Position numbers and translations under genes: made by a program. 64,000 nucleotides of DNA from contig NZ_CP115917.1 in the NCBI RefSeq assembly GCF_027941775.1, positions 1,038,501-1,102,500 of the forward strand, read 5' to 3'. Below, one piece after another: positions 1-9,623 of the stretch. The stretch's first letter is position 1. Every line of letters begins with the position of its first letter. Source of the DNA: Tenacibaculum pacificus. GTDB taxonomy: Bacteria; Bacteroidota; Bacteroidia; Flavobacteriales; Flavobacteriaceae. Below the pieces are notes generated by a model. It was given only the letters and a program-made list of their open reading frames with translations, ran no database searches and had not been told where the DNA came from.

Positions 1-164
1 AAAAGGGTAATTATTATATGATATATAAATGGAATTTTACCTAAATAAATTAATATTGATATATTTCCTATCACTATATTTAAAAATAGATAACTAATAT
101 ATAACGTTAAATTATTTTTGATAATACTCCAATTAAGTATCATAGTTAAATATAAGTTATAGAA

Positions 165-2373
165 TTATTTTTTTGCTCGTTCAACCAATTCTAATTGTTC
201 TAATTTTGCTTTGGTCGTAAAAATTCCATAATTTATAAAAACGGTTCTTTTTTCAATTTTATCAATAGTACCTACTGAATTCCCATCAATTAAACGCACA
301 CGATCATTTATTTTATAAACGTAAGCAGCTTTTTCAAGGGCTATTTTTTTAGCTTCTTCTTTTTTCTCTTCTCTAATTTTTATAACTTTTTGAAGCACTT
401 CTTTTTCTGTTTTTTTAATAGCTTCTTTTTGTTTTTGATTTGTAATTAAATCTTGTTTCTTTTCAGTTTTTGATAGCTTTTTAAGTGGTGCTTTTTTGAT
501 GCGTTTCGTATTTTCGATAGCAACCCATTTAAAAAATTCGGTTGATAATTCTTTTTTATTATTGGTTTGAAAATACTTGTTTAACAGCTCGTTAGTTTTT
601 CTTCCTAAAGAAAGCATTCGCTGATTATTATCGTATAATTCTTGAAAACCAGAAAGTTTACTTTGTATTTTTTCTTCTTTTTCCTGTAAACTATCAATAT
701 GTTCTTGTCCTTTCGATTTTTGTTTTACTAAGCTATCAGAAGTTTTTTGCAAACGGTTTCGTTCTTTCTGAAGATTAGAAATCGTTTTATCTAAACGGAT
801 TTTTTCAGTTTCAACTCTTTTTTTAGCTCTGTTAATAATGCTATATGGAATTCCATTTTTTTGCGCTACTTCAAAAGTAAACGAACTACCTGCTTGCCCG
901 ATAAATAATTTATACAACGGCTCTAAAGTACGTTCATCAAACTGCATATTTGCATTGGTTACATTATCTAATTCGTTGGCTAAAACCTTTAAATTTGCAT
1001 AATGTGTAGTGATAATTCCAAAGGCTTTTCGTTCATAAAACTCTTCTAAGAAAATTTCAGCTAAAGCTCCACCTAATTCAGGATCAGAACCTGTTCCAAA
1101 TTCATCAATTAAAAATAGGGTGTTATCGTTACATTTTCTTAAAAATGAACGCAATGTTTTTTAAGCGATAACTATAAGTACTCAATTGGTTTTCTATGGA
1201 TTGATTATCTCCAATATCAGTTAAAATAGTATTGAATAAAGTCGTTTCACTACGCTCATGCACAGGAATTAATAAACCACTTTGAAGCATTAATTGTAAT
1301 AAACCAATAGTTTTTAAAGTGATACTTTTTCCACCTGCATTTGGTCCTGAAATAACAATTATTTGTTGTTTTTCATCTAATCGAATGGTTTGCGGAAAGG
1401 TTTCTTTATTTAAGTCTTTATTTTTTTTCCATAAAACAGGATGAAAAGCATCTTTAAAAAACACCTTTTTTTCTTTGCTTATTTTAGGTAATAATCCGTT
1501 GATACTTTTTGCATATTTTGCTTTTGCAGCTACAGCATCTAAATGTGTTAAAAACACCAAATATTCTTCTAATAAAGGTGTGTAAGGATGAATTTTACTA
1601 GCTAAAGCTCTTAGTATTTTAACAACTTCTTGTTTCTCTTCGTAAATTAAGTTTTGTAATTCACGGCTATATGCTAAGGTTGCTTGAGGTGCTATATATA
1701 CAATTGCTCCAGTTTTTGAAGAACCTAATAAGCTTCCTTTTACTTTACGTCGATGCATTGCACTAACGGCTAAAACACGTTGATTATCAATAACTGTTTC
1801 TTTAATATCATCTAAATAACCGCTTGATATATTTCTTGTTAAAGCGTGAGAAAAACTTTCAGATATTTTCCCGCGAATGTTATTGATATCTTTTCTGATT
1901 TGTTTTAAAACAGGCGATGCATTGTCTGAAACAGTACCGTGAGCAGTAATTATTTCTTTAATACTGTCTGAAACAAACGATGTAAATTGTATTTTATCGC
2001 TTAAAGAAAATAAAGTAGGGTAGTAGGTTTGGAATTTTTTCAAGAACTTTTTTTGTTCATTGACTGTTTCCGTAACTGTAGCAACTCTTAAAAAAGCTTC
2101 TGTTTCTAAAAAACTGTTTTCTATGGCTAACCGCTTTGTTTCTTCGGTGATATCTTCAAAAAAATGATTAGGAAGTCTGTTTTCATTCTCAAAAGAAGAA
2201 AGATATTCGTTCACTAAATTTAATTCGAAAAATAATTTTATTTTATTAGAAATAGGCTGAACTTCCAGCGTTTTTTCCTTTCCTAAATTGGTAATGCAAT
2301 GCGCTGCAACTTGTTCTAAAACTGTTGTGAATTCTAAATCTTGAAGCGTCTTATCTGAAATATTGTTAGTCAA
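165..2373 (-). pseudogene. mutS2: Endonuclease MutS2, interrupted by one frameshift
   Basis: MutS2-type ATPase, a MutS-family protein acting on recombination intermediates. The N-terminal part (ATG at 2373) carries the Walker A motif GPNAGGKS and runs through LSTYSYRLKN before a premature stop. The rest (FLIDEFGTGSDPELGGA, the Walker B region, then ITTHY) continues in the next frame from about 1154. The interval is 3n+1, so one base is extra. Removing a T from ATTG on the coding strand gives RLKNMRSF; removing an A from the adjacent A6 run (1157-1162) gives RLKTLRSF. The repaired protein would be about 735 aa with a long coiled-coil middle (about 500-640) and a KOW-like end. I see no C-terminal Smr nuclease domain. 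Sequencing error, real inactivation or slippage cannot be separated here. Confidence 0.9.
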
Positions 2374-2396
2374 AAAAAAAGTTTTTATGTAGACAA

Positions 2397-2404
2397 CAAA
2401 TTTA
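2397..2404 (-). promoter_or_regulatory. Candidate -7 element of mutS2
   Basis: TAAATTTG on the minus strand, 23 bases before the mutS2 ATG, matches the Bacteroidota -7 consensus TAnnTTTG. No good TTG -33 partner is visible. Confidence 0.4.
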
Positions 2405-2446
2405 TAAATTCTTTTCGTTTGGTTTTAGAAATGATACTTCTTTTTT

Positions 2447-2479
2447 TTGAATTTAAAAAAGTGTAAAAGTGTATCTTTG
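2447..2479 (+). promoter_or_regulatory. Promoter of ung
   Basis: TTG at 2447-2449 and TATCTTTG at 2472-2479, with a 22-base spacer, fit the Bacteroidota -33/-7 consensus. The leader to the first ATG would be about 20 bases. Confidence 0.6.
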
Positions 2480-2502
2480 AATTCTGATAAAAGAGATAAA
2501 AT

Positions 2503-3171
2503 ATGATGGAAGAATTAATGATGAATAATAGTTGGAAAAGTATTTTAAAGCCAGAATTAGAAAAAACATATTTTAAAGAATTATCTAATTTTGTTAATGA
2601 AGAATTTAATATAAATACTTGTTTTCCTAAAAAAGAAAATATTTTTTCAGCATTTGATTATTGTTCTTTTGATGATTTAAAAGTCGTTATTATCGGTCAA
2701 GACCCGTATCATGGTGCAGGGCAGGGAAACGGTTTGTCTTTTTCGGTAAACGATGGAATAAAACATCCGCCATCATTAGTAAATATTTTTAAAGAAATTG
2801 AAACAGATTTGCAAATTTCATATCCTGTTTCTGGCGATTTATCTCGTTGGGCAAAGCAAGGTGTTTTATTATTAAATGCGACTTTAACAGTTAGAGAAGG
2901 TGAAGCAGGAAGTCATCAAAAACAAGGTTGGGAAGAGTTTACTGATGCTGTTATTCAAAAAATATCCGAAGAAAAAAAGGATGTTGTGTTTTTACTTTGG
3001 GGTAAATTTGCCGAAAAAAAAGGAAGTATTATCGATATTCAAAAACATACTATTTTTAAAGCTCCGCATCCATCTCCGTTAGGTGCTTGGCGAGGTTGGT
3101 TTGGTAGTAAACACTTTTCAAAAACAAATGAATTTTTGAAAAGTGAAAACTTACAAATTATCCAATGGTAG
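2503..3171 (+). CDS. ung: Uracil-DNA glycosylase (family 1)
   Basis: Removes uracil from DNA as the first step of base excision repair. The 222-aa protein has the water-activating motif GQDPYHG (about 66-72), and the DNA-binding motif HPSPLG followed by the WRGWFGSKHF loop near the C-terminus. Its length is normal for the family. The first ATG is taken because it follows a canonical promoter; in-frame ATGs at 2506, 2518 and 2521 are alternatives, and TTTCG-type strong ribosome-binding sites are absent, as is usual here. Its 3' end overlaps the convergent glycosyltransferase gene by 14 bases. Confidence 0.96.
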   Translation: MMEELMMNNSWKSILKPELEKTYFKELSNFVNEEFNINTCFPKKENIFSAFDYCSFDDLKVVIIGQDPYHGAGQGNGLSFSVNDGIKHPPSLVNIFKEIETDLQISYPVSGDLSRWAKQGVLLLNATLTVREGEAGSHQKQGWEEFTDAVIQKISEEKKDVVFLLWGKFAEKKGSIIDIQKHTIFKAPHPSPLGAWRGWFGSKHFSKTNEFLKSENLQIIQW

Positions 3172-4177
3172 CTACCGTTGGTAAAGTTGTTTGATTATAA
3201 TATGGTGAAATAATAGCATCTAAAATATCTTCAGTTATATCAGGGTAGTCAACCTTAATTTCTTGTTTAGTATCTACCCAAGTAATGATTTTTGAAAGTT
3301 GTTTTTTGTTAAAAGTTTTTAAAACAGGTATGCCCATTTTTTTTAAAGAAAGTGCATTACATTGTTGTTCATATTGGTTTTTCATAGGAATTACCAATAG
3401 TTTTTTTTGAAGGAATAGAGCTTCGGCAGGTGTTTCAAAGCCCGCACCACACATAACTCCTTTACTAGAACTAATACTTTTGATAAAACTATCACCGTTT
3501 ATTGGCTTGATTATAATATTATTTTTTATGATATTTGTTTTAGTGTGTTTTGAGAATACTTCCCACTTAATGTTTTCAATTTTAGATAATATTTTAATTA
3601 TTTTTTTATCACCATAAGCGGGTAAGTAAACAGTATAATGACCTTTGTTAATAATAGGTGTATTTCTTATCTTTTTACGAATAATTGGCGTCGAAATATC
3701 AGAAGAGTAAGCTTTAAAATGAAAACCAAATTTCTTTTTTATTGGGGCGTAGTATCTTAAAATTAAGCGTTCAAAACGAAATGTGCCATGTTTTGGTGCA
3801 TTTTTGTCTAAAACAGCACTTTGATGACTCAATGATACGATGTTACTTTTTTTTATTTTTGCAGCCCAAGAGGTAACTGGTTCAAAATCATTGATAATTA
3901 AATCGTACTCTTCTAAAGGAACTGATTTAATTTCTTTGAATAAATTTTTAAGCTTTGCTTTTTTTATGGTTTGCCAAATATCAATTCCTCCTTTTTTTCC
4001 AAAGATAAAACTTAGTCCGTAATATTTATATTTTACATCAAAAGGAAGTGCTAATTCACATTGATATCCACTAATTAAAACATCAACATCTGCTCTTTGT
4101 TTTAAGTAAGGTATAATTTCAATAGCTCTACTAGCGTGTCCATTTCCTGTGCCTTGAAAAGCATATAATATTTTCAT
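3158..4177 (-). CDS. Glycosyltransferase, MurG-like GT-B fold (MJ1255 type)
   Basis: A 339-aa protein with the N-terminal glycine-rich loop FQGTGNGHASRA and, in the C-terminal half, GAGFETPAEAL plus a KNQYEQQ segment. Together these are typical of nucleotide-sugar-binding GT-B enzymes of the family first named after MJ1255. The acceptor and sugar are unknown. It lies 6 bases downstream of an LpxH-like phosphoesterase, so the two are probably co-transcribed and may act on the same envelope lipid. That link is inference from position only. The 3' end overlaps ung tail to tail. Confidence 0.75.
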   Translation of the reverse strand: MKILYAFQGTGNGHASRAIEIIPYLKQRADVDVLISGYQCELALPFDVKYKYYGLSFIFGKKGGIDIWQTIKKAKLKNLFKEIKSVPLEEYDLIINDFEPVTSWAAKIKKSNIVSLSHQSAVLDKNAPKHGTFRFERLILRYYAPIKKKFGFHFKAYSSDISTPIIRKKIRNTPIINKGHYTVYLPAYGDKKIIKILSKIENIKWEVFSKHTKTNIIKNNIIIKPINGDSFIKSISSSKGVMCGAGFETPAEALFLQKKLLVIPMKNQYEQQCNALSLKKMGIPVLKTFNKKQLSKIITWVDTKQEIKVDYPDITEDILDAIISPYYNQTTLPTVATIG

Positions 4178-4183
4178 AGAGTT

Positions 4184-5053
4184 TTAGTTTTTAATATTAA
4201 ATTCGTGTAAAAGATCTTTAAAAAGCTCGCTGTTGCTACTTTCTGCAGCTACAAACTCTTCATTGTCTTCGTTTACTTCTCTGTTTATTTTTTTAGCTAT
4301 TTCATCTTTTTCGTATTCATATAATGACCACGTTTTATTAGTATATTCTAAGGCTGTTAAGTTTTCAACCCAATCACCAGAGTTTAAATAGGTAGTTGAT
4401 CCGTCTTCATTTTCAATCAATTTCATTTCAGGTTGATGTATATGTCCACATACAACATAATCATAGCCGTTAGAAATAGCAATATCAGAAGCTGTAGTTT
4501 CAAAATTATTGATAAATTTTACAGCACCTTTAACACTATTTTTTATCTTTTTAGAGAAAGATAATTTTCCGTAACCTAGTTTTTGACTAAACCAGTTCAC
4601 AGCAATATTTATCAGAATTAATGTATCGTAACCAATGCTACCAAGTTTAGCTAGCCATTTAGAGTGTTGCATGGTAACATCAAAAACATCACCATGAAAA
4701 AACCAGCCTTTTTTGCCGTCTATATTTAGTATTACTTTATTTACAATTTCAAAATTACCAAGACTAAAGCCTTTGAATTTACGAAGCATTTCATCATGAT
4801 TACCTGTTATATAGTAAACTTTGGTATCCGAAGTTATATAAGACATCAGTTGCTTTATTATTTTCATATGAGATTTAGGAAAATAACTTTTCTTAAATTG
4901 CCAAATGTCAATAATATCACCATTTAAAATTAAAATTTTTGGTTCTACAGATTTTAAATAACTATGAAGTTCTTTAGCTTTACATCCATAAGTACCTAAG
5001 TGAATATCAGAAATAACAACAATATCTAATTTTCGTTTCTTATTTTTTTTCAT
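4184..5053 (-). CDS. LpxH-like UDP-2,3-diacylglucosamine diphosphatase family metallophosphoesterase
   Basis: Calcineurin-like phosphoesterase with all five metal-site blocks: DIHLG, GDIID, GNHDE, HGDVFD and GHIHQP. The HGDxFD block and length are typical of LpxH and relatives, which cleave UDP-diacylglucosamine in lipid A synthesis; a related role in another envelope lipid is possible. An upstream in-frame ATG at 5086 would add 11 residues, but the -7 element at 5084-5091 lies on it, so the ATG at 5053 (MKKNKKRKLD) is chosen, giving 289 aa. A charged C-terminal tail of about 40 residues follows the core. First gene of a likely two-gene operon. Confidence 0.8.
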   Translation of the reverse strand: MKKNKKRKLDIVVISDIHLGTYGCKAKELHSYLKSVEPKILILNGDIIDIWQFKKSYFPKSHMKIIKQLMSYITSDTKVYYITGNHDEMLRKFKGFSLGNFEIVNKVILNIDGKKGWFFHGDVFDVTMQHSKWLAKLGSIGYDTLILINIAVNWFSQKLGYGKLSFSKKIKNSVKGAVKFINNFETTASDIAISNGYDYVVCGHIHQPEMKLIENEDGSTTYLNSGDWVENLTALEYTNKTWSLYEYEKDEIAKKINREVNEDNEEFVAAESSNSELFKDLLHEFNIKN

Positions 5054-5083
5054 TTTAAAAAGTATACTAATATTGTATTTGTA

Positions 5084-5091
5084 CAAATATA
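5084..5091 (-). promoter_or_regulatory. -7 element of the LpxH-like gene
   Basis: TATATTTG on the minus strand fits TAnnTTTG. Transcription from here would start near 5079 and give a leader of about 25 bases to the ATG at 5053. It therefore rules out the longer reading frame start at 5086. Confidence 0.55.
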
Positions 5092-5180
5092 CTTTTCAAA
5101 TGTATTTTAAAGTTAATTTAATTGTGAAGTGTTGGTAATCAATTTTTTAAGTAAATGTAAAGTTTGTGTTTTTTTAATGT

Positions 5181-5208
5181 AAAAAGCTCGGTTAAAACCG
5201 AGCTTTTT
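5181..5208 (-). terminator. Rho-independent terminator of secA
   Basis: AAAAAGCTCGGTT and its exact reverse complement are separated by two bases. The hairpin ends in a T run on the secA strand, about 28 bases after its stop codon. Confidence 0.85.
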
Positions 5209-5235
5209 ATAAAGTAATTTATTTAAAAAAGGTGT

Positions 5236-8200
5236 TTATTTTTGATAAACAACCCATTTTCCTGATTCTAATAAAGGAATTGCTTGTTTGTATTTTAATT
5301 CTTTTTCTTCGCCAGACATTACATTTTTGATAGTCACTTTTTCGTTACGACCAACCTTTGGTTCTTCACGAACAATAGTTTCAACAACTTGCTGCTCTTG
5401 AGTTTGCTGATTACGAGCATTACTCATTGCTTGTTGAGAAGAATTTTGAACCTCGTCTTTACGAGTATCTAAATGCTGAATTTCTTGGTGTTCAGGAGCT
5501 TCAGATACTTGATCAACATCTTGACTAGGTAAATGTCCTTTAAATAAGAAAGATAAAACTTCTTTATTAATTACATCAACAGTAGCTTGAAATAATTCAA
5601 AAGCTTCAAATTTGTAAACTAATAAAGGATCTTTTTGTTCGTAAGTTGCATTTTGAACGGTTTGTTTTAACTCGTCCATTTTACGTAAATGATCTTTCCA
5701 GTTTTCATCAATAATAGATAAAGTAATGTTTTTTTCAAAATCGTTTACTAATGACCTTCCTTCAGATTCGTATGCTTCTTTTAAATTAGTAACAACTTGT
5801 AATGTTTTAGCACCATCAGTAAAAGGAACAATTATACGTTCATATCTATCTCCTTCTGTTTCAAAAACATTTTTAATTACAGGGAAAGCAGTATGTGCGT
5901 GTCTTTCTGTATCATTTTTATAATGAGCAGAGACAATAACGTATAATTTATCTGTTAATTCTTCTTCTGTGAATTTTTTAAATTCTTCTTCAGAAAAAGG
6001 AGAAGTCATTGCTGAAAAACGAATTAATTCAAACTCAAAGTTTTTATAATTATTACTCGCTTTATTTTGCTTTACAATTGAATTACAAGTATCATAAATC
6101 ATATTTGCAATGTCAATTTGTAAACGCTGACCATCTAATGCATGACGACGACGTTTGTAAATAAACTCACGTTGTGCATTCATAATATCATCATATTCTA
6201 ATAAACGCTTACGAATACCAAAATTATTTTCTTCAACTTTCTTTTGCGCTCTTTCAATAGATTTTGAAATCATAGAATGCTGAATTACTTCACCTTCTTT
6301 TAATCCCATTCTGTCCATCATTTTGGCAATTCTGTCAGAACCAAATAAACGCATTAAGTTGTCATCTAAAGCAACATAAAATTGTGTTGAACCAACATCT
6401 CCCTGACGACCCGCACGACCACGTAACTGACGGTCAACACGACGAGAATCATGACGTTCTGTACCAACAATTGCCAAACCACCAGAATCTTTTACTTCTT
6501 TTGATAATTTAATATCCGTACCACGACCCGCCATGTTTGTAGCAATCGTTACTATTCCTGCCTTACCAGCTTCGGCAACTACATCGGCTTCACGTTTGTG
6601 TAATTTTGCGTTTAATATATTATGAGGAATTTTACGCATTTGTAACATTCTTCCTAATAATTCTGATATTTCTACAGATGTTGTTCCAATAAGTACTGGA
6701 CGACCTGCATTAGATAATTTTACAACATCTTCAATAACGGCGTTGTATTTTTCACGAGTAGTTTTGTAAACTAAATCTTCTTTATCATCTCTTTGGATAG
6801 GTCTGTTTGTTGGAATTTCAACAACATCTAATTTATAAATTTCCCAAAATTCTCCAGATTCTGTAATTGCAGTACCTGTCATCCCAGATAATTTGCGATA
6901 CATTCTAAAGTAATTCTGTAAAGTAACCGTTGCAAATGTTTGCGTAGCATCTTCAATATTTACGTTTTCTTTTGCTTCTAGTGCTTGGTGTAACCCATCA
7001 GAATAACGACGACCGTCCATAATACGCCCTGTTTGCTCATCAACAATCATCACTTTGTTGTCCATAACCACATATTCAACATCTTTTTCAAAAACAGTAT
7101 ATGCTTTTAAAAGTTGATTCATAGTATGAATACGTTCGCTTTTTACACTAAAATCACGATATAGTTCTTCTTTTTTATTTGCTTTATCTTCAGCAGAATC
7201 TTGGCTATTGTCTATTTGACCAACAATAACACTAATATCTGGTAAAACGAAAAAGGTATTATTTTGTGTTTTTTCTGATAAAAGATTAATTCCTTTATCA
7301 GTTAAATCAATTTGATTATTTTTTTCTTCAACAGTAAACCACAATTCGTTATCTACCTCAGGCATTAACTTATTATTGTCTTGCATATAAAAGTTTTCTG
7401 TTTTTTGAAGAATTTGTTTAATTCCTTCAGTAGATAAAAACTTAATTAATGCTTTGTTTTTAGGAAGACCTCTGTAAACTCTAAATAATAAGAAACCACC
7501 TTCTTTTTCGTCACCAGCTTTTAATAACTTTTTAGCTTCAGCTAAAACTCCTACTAAATATTTATTTTGTAAAGAAACTAAATCAGCAACCAAAGGTTTT
7601 AATTCGTTAAACTCATGACGATCTCCTTGTGCTACAGGACCAGAAATAATTAAAGGCGTACGAGCATCATCAATTAAAACAGAATCTACTTCATCAATAA
7701 TAGCATAGTTAGGTGCTCTTTGAACTAAATCATCTTTTGAAGAAGCCATGTTATCACGTAAATAATCGAAACCAAATTCATTATTCGTTCCGTATGTAAT
7801 ATCTGCATTATAGGCATTTCTACGTTCTTCTGAATTTGGCTGATGAAAATCAACACAATCCGTAGATAATCCGTGGAATTCAAAAATTGGAGCCATCCAA
7901 GCTCTATCACGTTTTGCTAAGTAATCATTTACCGTAACAACGTGTACACCGTTACCAGTTAAGGCATTTAAATAAACGGGTAGGGTAGATACTAAAGTTT
8001 TACCTTCACCAGTCATCATTTCGGCAATTTTACCTTGATGTAAAACAGAACCACCAATTAATTGTACATCATAATGCACCATGTCCCAAAGAACTTCTTT
8101 ACCAGCAGCATCCCAAGAACTTGCCCAGTAAGCTTTTTCATCTTCTAAAGTAATATGTGCTCTTGTTGCTGATAATTCTCTATCAAAAGTAGAAGCGGTA

Positions 8201-8589
8201 ACTTCTACAGCATCATTTTCAGTAAAACGTTTTGCAGTTTCTTTAACTAAAGCAAAAGCTTCAGGCATAATTTCTAATAAAACAGCTTCCGATTTTTCGT
8301 AAGCTTCGTCTTTTAACTTATCAATTTGAGTATATATTTCTTCTTGACGGTCAATGTCAGCAGTTAAAGCTTCTGTTTCTAAAGTAGCGATTGTATCTGT
8401 AAAAGATTTTGTTGCTTCTTTAATTTTTGATTTAAATTCGATAGTCTTTGTTCGCAACCCATCATTGGATAAACTATTGAATGATTTTTCAAAGTATTGT
8501 ACTTTCTCAACAATTGGTTGTAGAGACTTTAGATCTTTTTGTTGTTTATCACCAACAAAAATTTTTAGAATCGAATTTAAAACGCTCAT
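5236..8589 (-). CDS. secA: Preprotein translocase ATPase SecA
   Basis: Motor ATPase that drives unfolded preproteins through SecYEG. The 1117-aa protein has Walker A MTGEGKT (about 191-197), DEVDSVLIDDARTP (about 296-309), GTTSVEIS, NMAGRGTDI and the arginine-finger block GRAGRQGD (about 724-731). A long insertion between about 330 and 470, in nucleotide-binding domain 1, makes it larger than the ~900-aa proteobacterial enzyme, as is usual in Bacteroidota. The C-terminus (GKWVVYQK) lacks the zinc-binding CxCxSGKKYKxC tail for SecB. Stands alone between two terminators. Confidence 0.98.
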   Translation of the reverse strand: MSVLNSILKIFVGDKQQKDLKSLQPIVEKVQYFEKSFNSLSNDGLRTKTIEFKSKIKEATKSFTDTIATLETEALTADIDRQEEIYTQIDKLKDEAYEKSEAVLLEIMPEAFALVKETAKRFTENDAVEVTASTFDRELSATRAHITLEDEKAYWASSWDAAGKEVLWDMVHYDVQLIGGSVLHQGKIAEMMTGEGKTLVSTLPVYLNALTGNGVHVVTVNDYLAKRDRAWMAPIFEFHGLSTDCVDFHQPNSEERRNAYNADITYGTNNEFGFDYLRDNMASSKDDLVQRAPNYAIIDEVDSVLIDDARTPLIISGPVAQGDRHEFNELKPLVADLVSLQNKYLVGVLAEAKKLLKAGDEKEGGFLLFRVYRGLPKNKALIKFLSTEGIKQILQKTENFYMQDNNKLMPEVDNELWFTVEEKNNQIDLTDKGINLLSEKTQNNTFFVLPDISVIVGQIDNSQDSAEDKANKKEELYRDFSVKSERIHTMNQLLKAYTVFEKDVEYVVMDNKVMIVDEQTGRIMDGRRYSDGLHQALEAKENVNIEDATQTFATVTLQNYFRMYRKLSGMTGTAITESGEFWEIYKLDVVEIPTNRPIQRDDKEDLVYKTTREKYNAVIEDVVKLSNAGRPVLIGTTSVEISELLGRMLQMRKIPHNILNAKLHKREADVVAEAGKAGIVTIATNMAGRGTDIKLSKEVKDSGGLAIVGTERHDSRRVDRQLRGRAGRQGDVGSTQFYVALDDNLMRLFGSDRIAKMMDRMGLKEGEVIQHSMISKSIERAQKKVEENNFGIRKRLLEYDDIMNAQREFIYKRRRHALDGQRLQIDIANMIYDTCNSIVKQNKASNNYKNFEFELIRFSAMTSPFSEEEFKKFTEEELTDKLYVIVSAHYKNDTERHAHTAFPVIKNVFETEGDRYERIIVPFTDGAKTLQVVTNLKEAYESEGRSLVNDFEKNITLSIIDENWKDHLRKMDELKQTVQNATYEQKDPLLVYKFEAFELFQATVDVINKEVLSFLFKGHLPSQDVDQVSEAPEHQEIQHLDTRKDEVQNSSQQAMSNARNQQTQEQQVVETIVREEPKVGRNEKVTIKNVMSGEEKELKYKQAIPLLESGKWVVYQK

Positions 8590-8678
8590 TTGTAAAATAT
8601 TGTTTTTATAGCTCGTTAACTTTTATGTTAATTTGGCTTATTATATGGTTTATGATTAAAAGCTTAAAAGTAAGCAAA

Positions 8679-8707
8679 AAAAAAGTCTCTATTACAGAGA
8701 CTTTTTT
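8679..8707 (-). terminator. Terminator of the DUF2795 gene
   Basis: AAAAAAGTCTCT, a loop ATTAC, then AGAGACTTTTTT, just after the DUF2795 stop. It also insulates secA. Confidence 0.8.
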
Positions 8708-8717
8708 GGTTGTATTC

Positions 8718-8939
8718 TTAGTATTCCTCTTCGTTCCAAAGATAATCTTCTTCAGTCGGATAATCAGGCCAAATTTCGACTATCGAATCGTATGAATCAC
8801 CTTCATCTTCAATGTCTTGTAAGTTTTCAACTACTTCTAAAGGCGCACCGGTACGGATAGCGTAATCGATTAATTCGTCTTTAGTTGCAGGCCAAGGTGC
8901 ATCTGCTAGGTATGATGCTAGTTCAAGTGTCCAATACAT
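8718..8939 (-). CDS. DUF2795 domain-containing small acidic protein
   Basis: A 73-aa protein beginning MYWTLELASYL and ending in an acidic WNEEEY tail. The helical N-terminal half (LADAPWPATKDELIDYA) is the DUF2795 pattern and the length matches the family. Function is not known. It has its own canonical promoter and terminator, so it is a single-gene transcript. Reading frame and start are clear. Confidence 0.85.
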   Translation of the reverse strand: MYWTLELASYLADAPWPATKDELIDYAIRTGAPLEVVENLQDIEDEGDSYDSIVEIWPDYPTEEDYLWNEEEY

Positions 8940-8966
8940 TTTTTATCTGTTTAAGTGAGATTGTCG

Positions 8967-8995
8967 CAAAAATAATTTTTTTTTATAAAAAGTCA
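8967..8995 (-). promoter_or_regulatory. Promoter of the DUF2795 gene
   Basis: On the minus strand TTG (8995-8993), an 18-base spacer and TATTTTTG (8974-8967) match both boxes of the Bacteroidota promoter. The leader would be about 25 bases. Confidence 0.65.
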
Positions 8996-9034
8996 AGTGT
9001 TTTTTTTAAAATGTTAAATTGATAAAAAACGTTG

Positions 9035-9608
9035 TTATAGTTTTTCAGGAATCCATTTTATTTCTTCTACTTTCAAGTCTTTGGACAATTTTCGTGCCAG
9101 TACAAAAAGATAGTCAGAAAGTCGGTTTAAATACATTAAAACAGTATTATTAACGGCTTCTTCTTCATTTAAAGCTACAGATAAACGTTCAGCTCTACGG
9201 CATACACAGCGAGCTATGTGACAAAATGACACTATTTCACTGTCCGCCAGGTAAAATGAAATGAGTCATTTGCGGTAAACTCTCATTCATTAAATCAATA
9301 TTATCTTCTAAAAATTGAATAGAAGTGTCAGTTATTTTATGAATATTTAAGCGCTCTTTACCACTTTTTAGGGTTTCTTTTTCAGGAGGAGTGGCAAGCA
9401 TTGCTCCTAAAATAAATAAGTCGCTTTGAATTTTAAGTAATGTTTTGTTTAAAGATCCTTCCGTATTTTTATCTTTTATTAATCCGATATATGAATTTAA
9501 TTCATCTACAGTACCGTAACTTTCAATACGTAAATGATGTTTAGGTACACGTGTTCCTCCAAATAATGCTGTAGTTCCTTTGTCACCAGTTTTAGTATAT
9601 ATTTTCAT
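9035..9608 (-). pseudogene. PduO-type ATP:cob(I)alamin adenosyltransferase, one frameshift
   Basis: Transfers adenosyl from ATP to cob(I)alamin to make coenzyme B12. The first part has MKIYTKTGDKGTTALFGG and ends LPGGQ-stop at 9237. The second part, in the neighbouring frame, resumes [17 protein letters not shown], the family's C-terminal signature. The interval is 3n+1. Deleting the G of CAGTG on the coding strand gives GGHEIVSF, close to the usual GGHxxVS; the repaired protein would be 190 aa, normal for the family. It lies 15 bases downstream of the thioesterase gene, so they are probably one operon. Confidence 0.9.
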
Positions 9609-9623
9609 TAATCGTTGAGGTTT

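Noticed and set aside
1140..1165. Programmed -1 frameshift at the A AAA AAC heptamer in mutS2
   Set aside because: The heptamer is in the right phase, but a -1 shift leads to a stop within six codons. The C-terminal half is in the +1 frame.
8354..8795. Plus-strand reading frames of 85 and 104 codons across the secA start
   Set aside because: They are the complement of secA and its upstream region, with low-complexity translation and no promoter.
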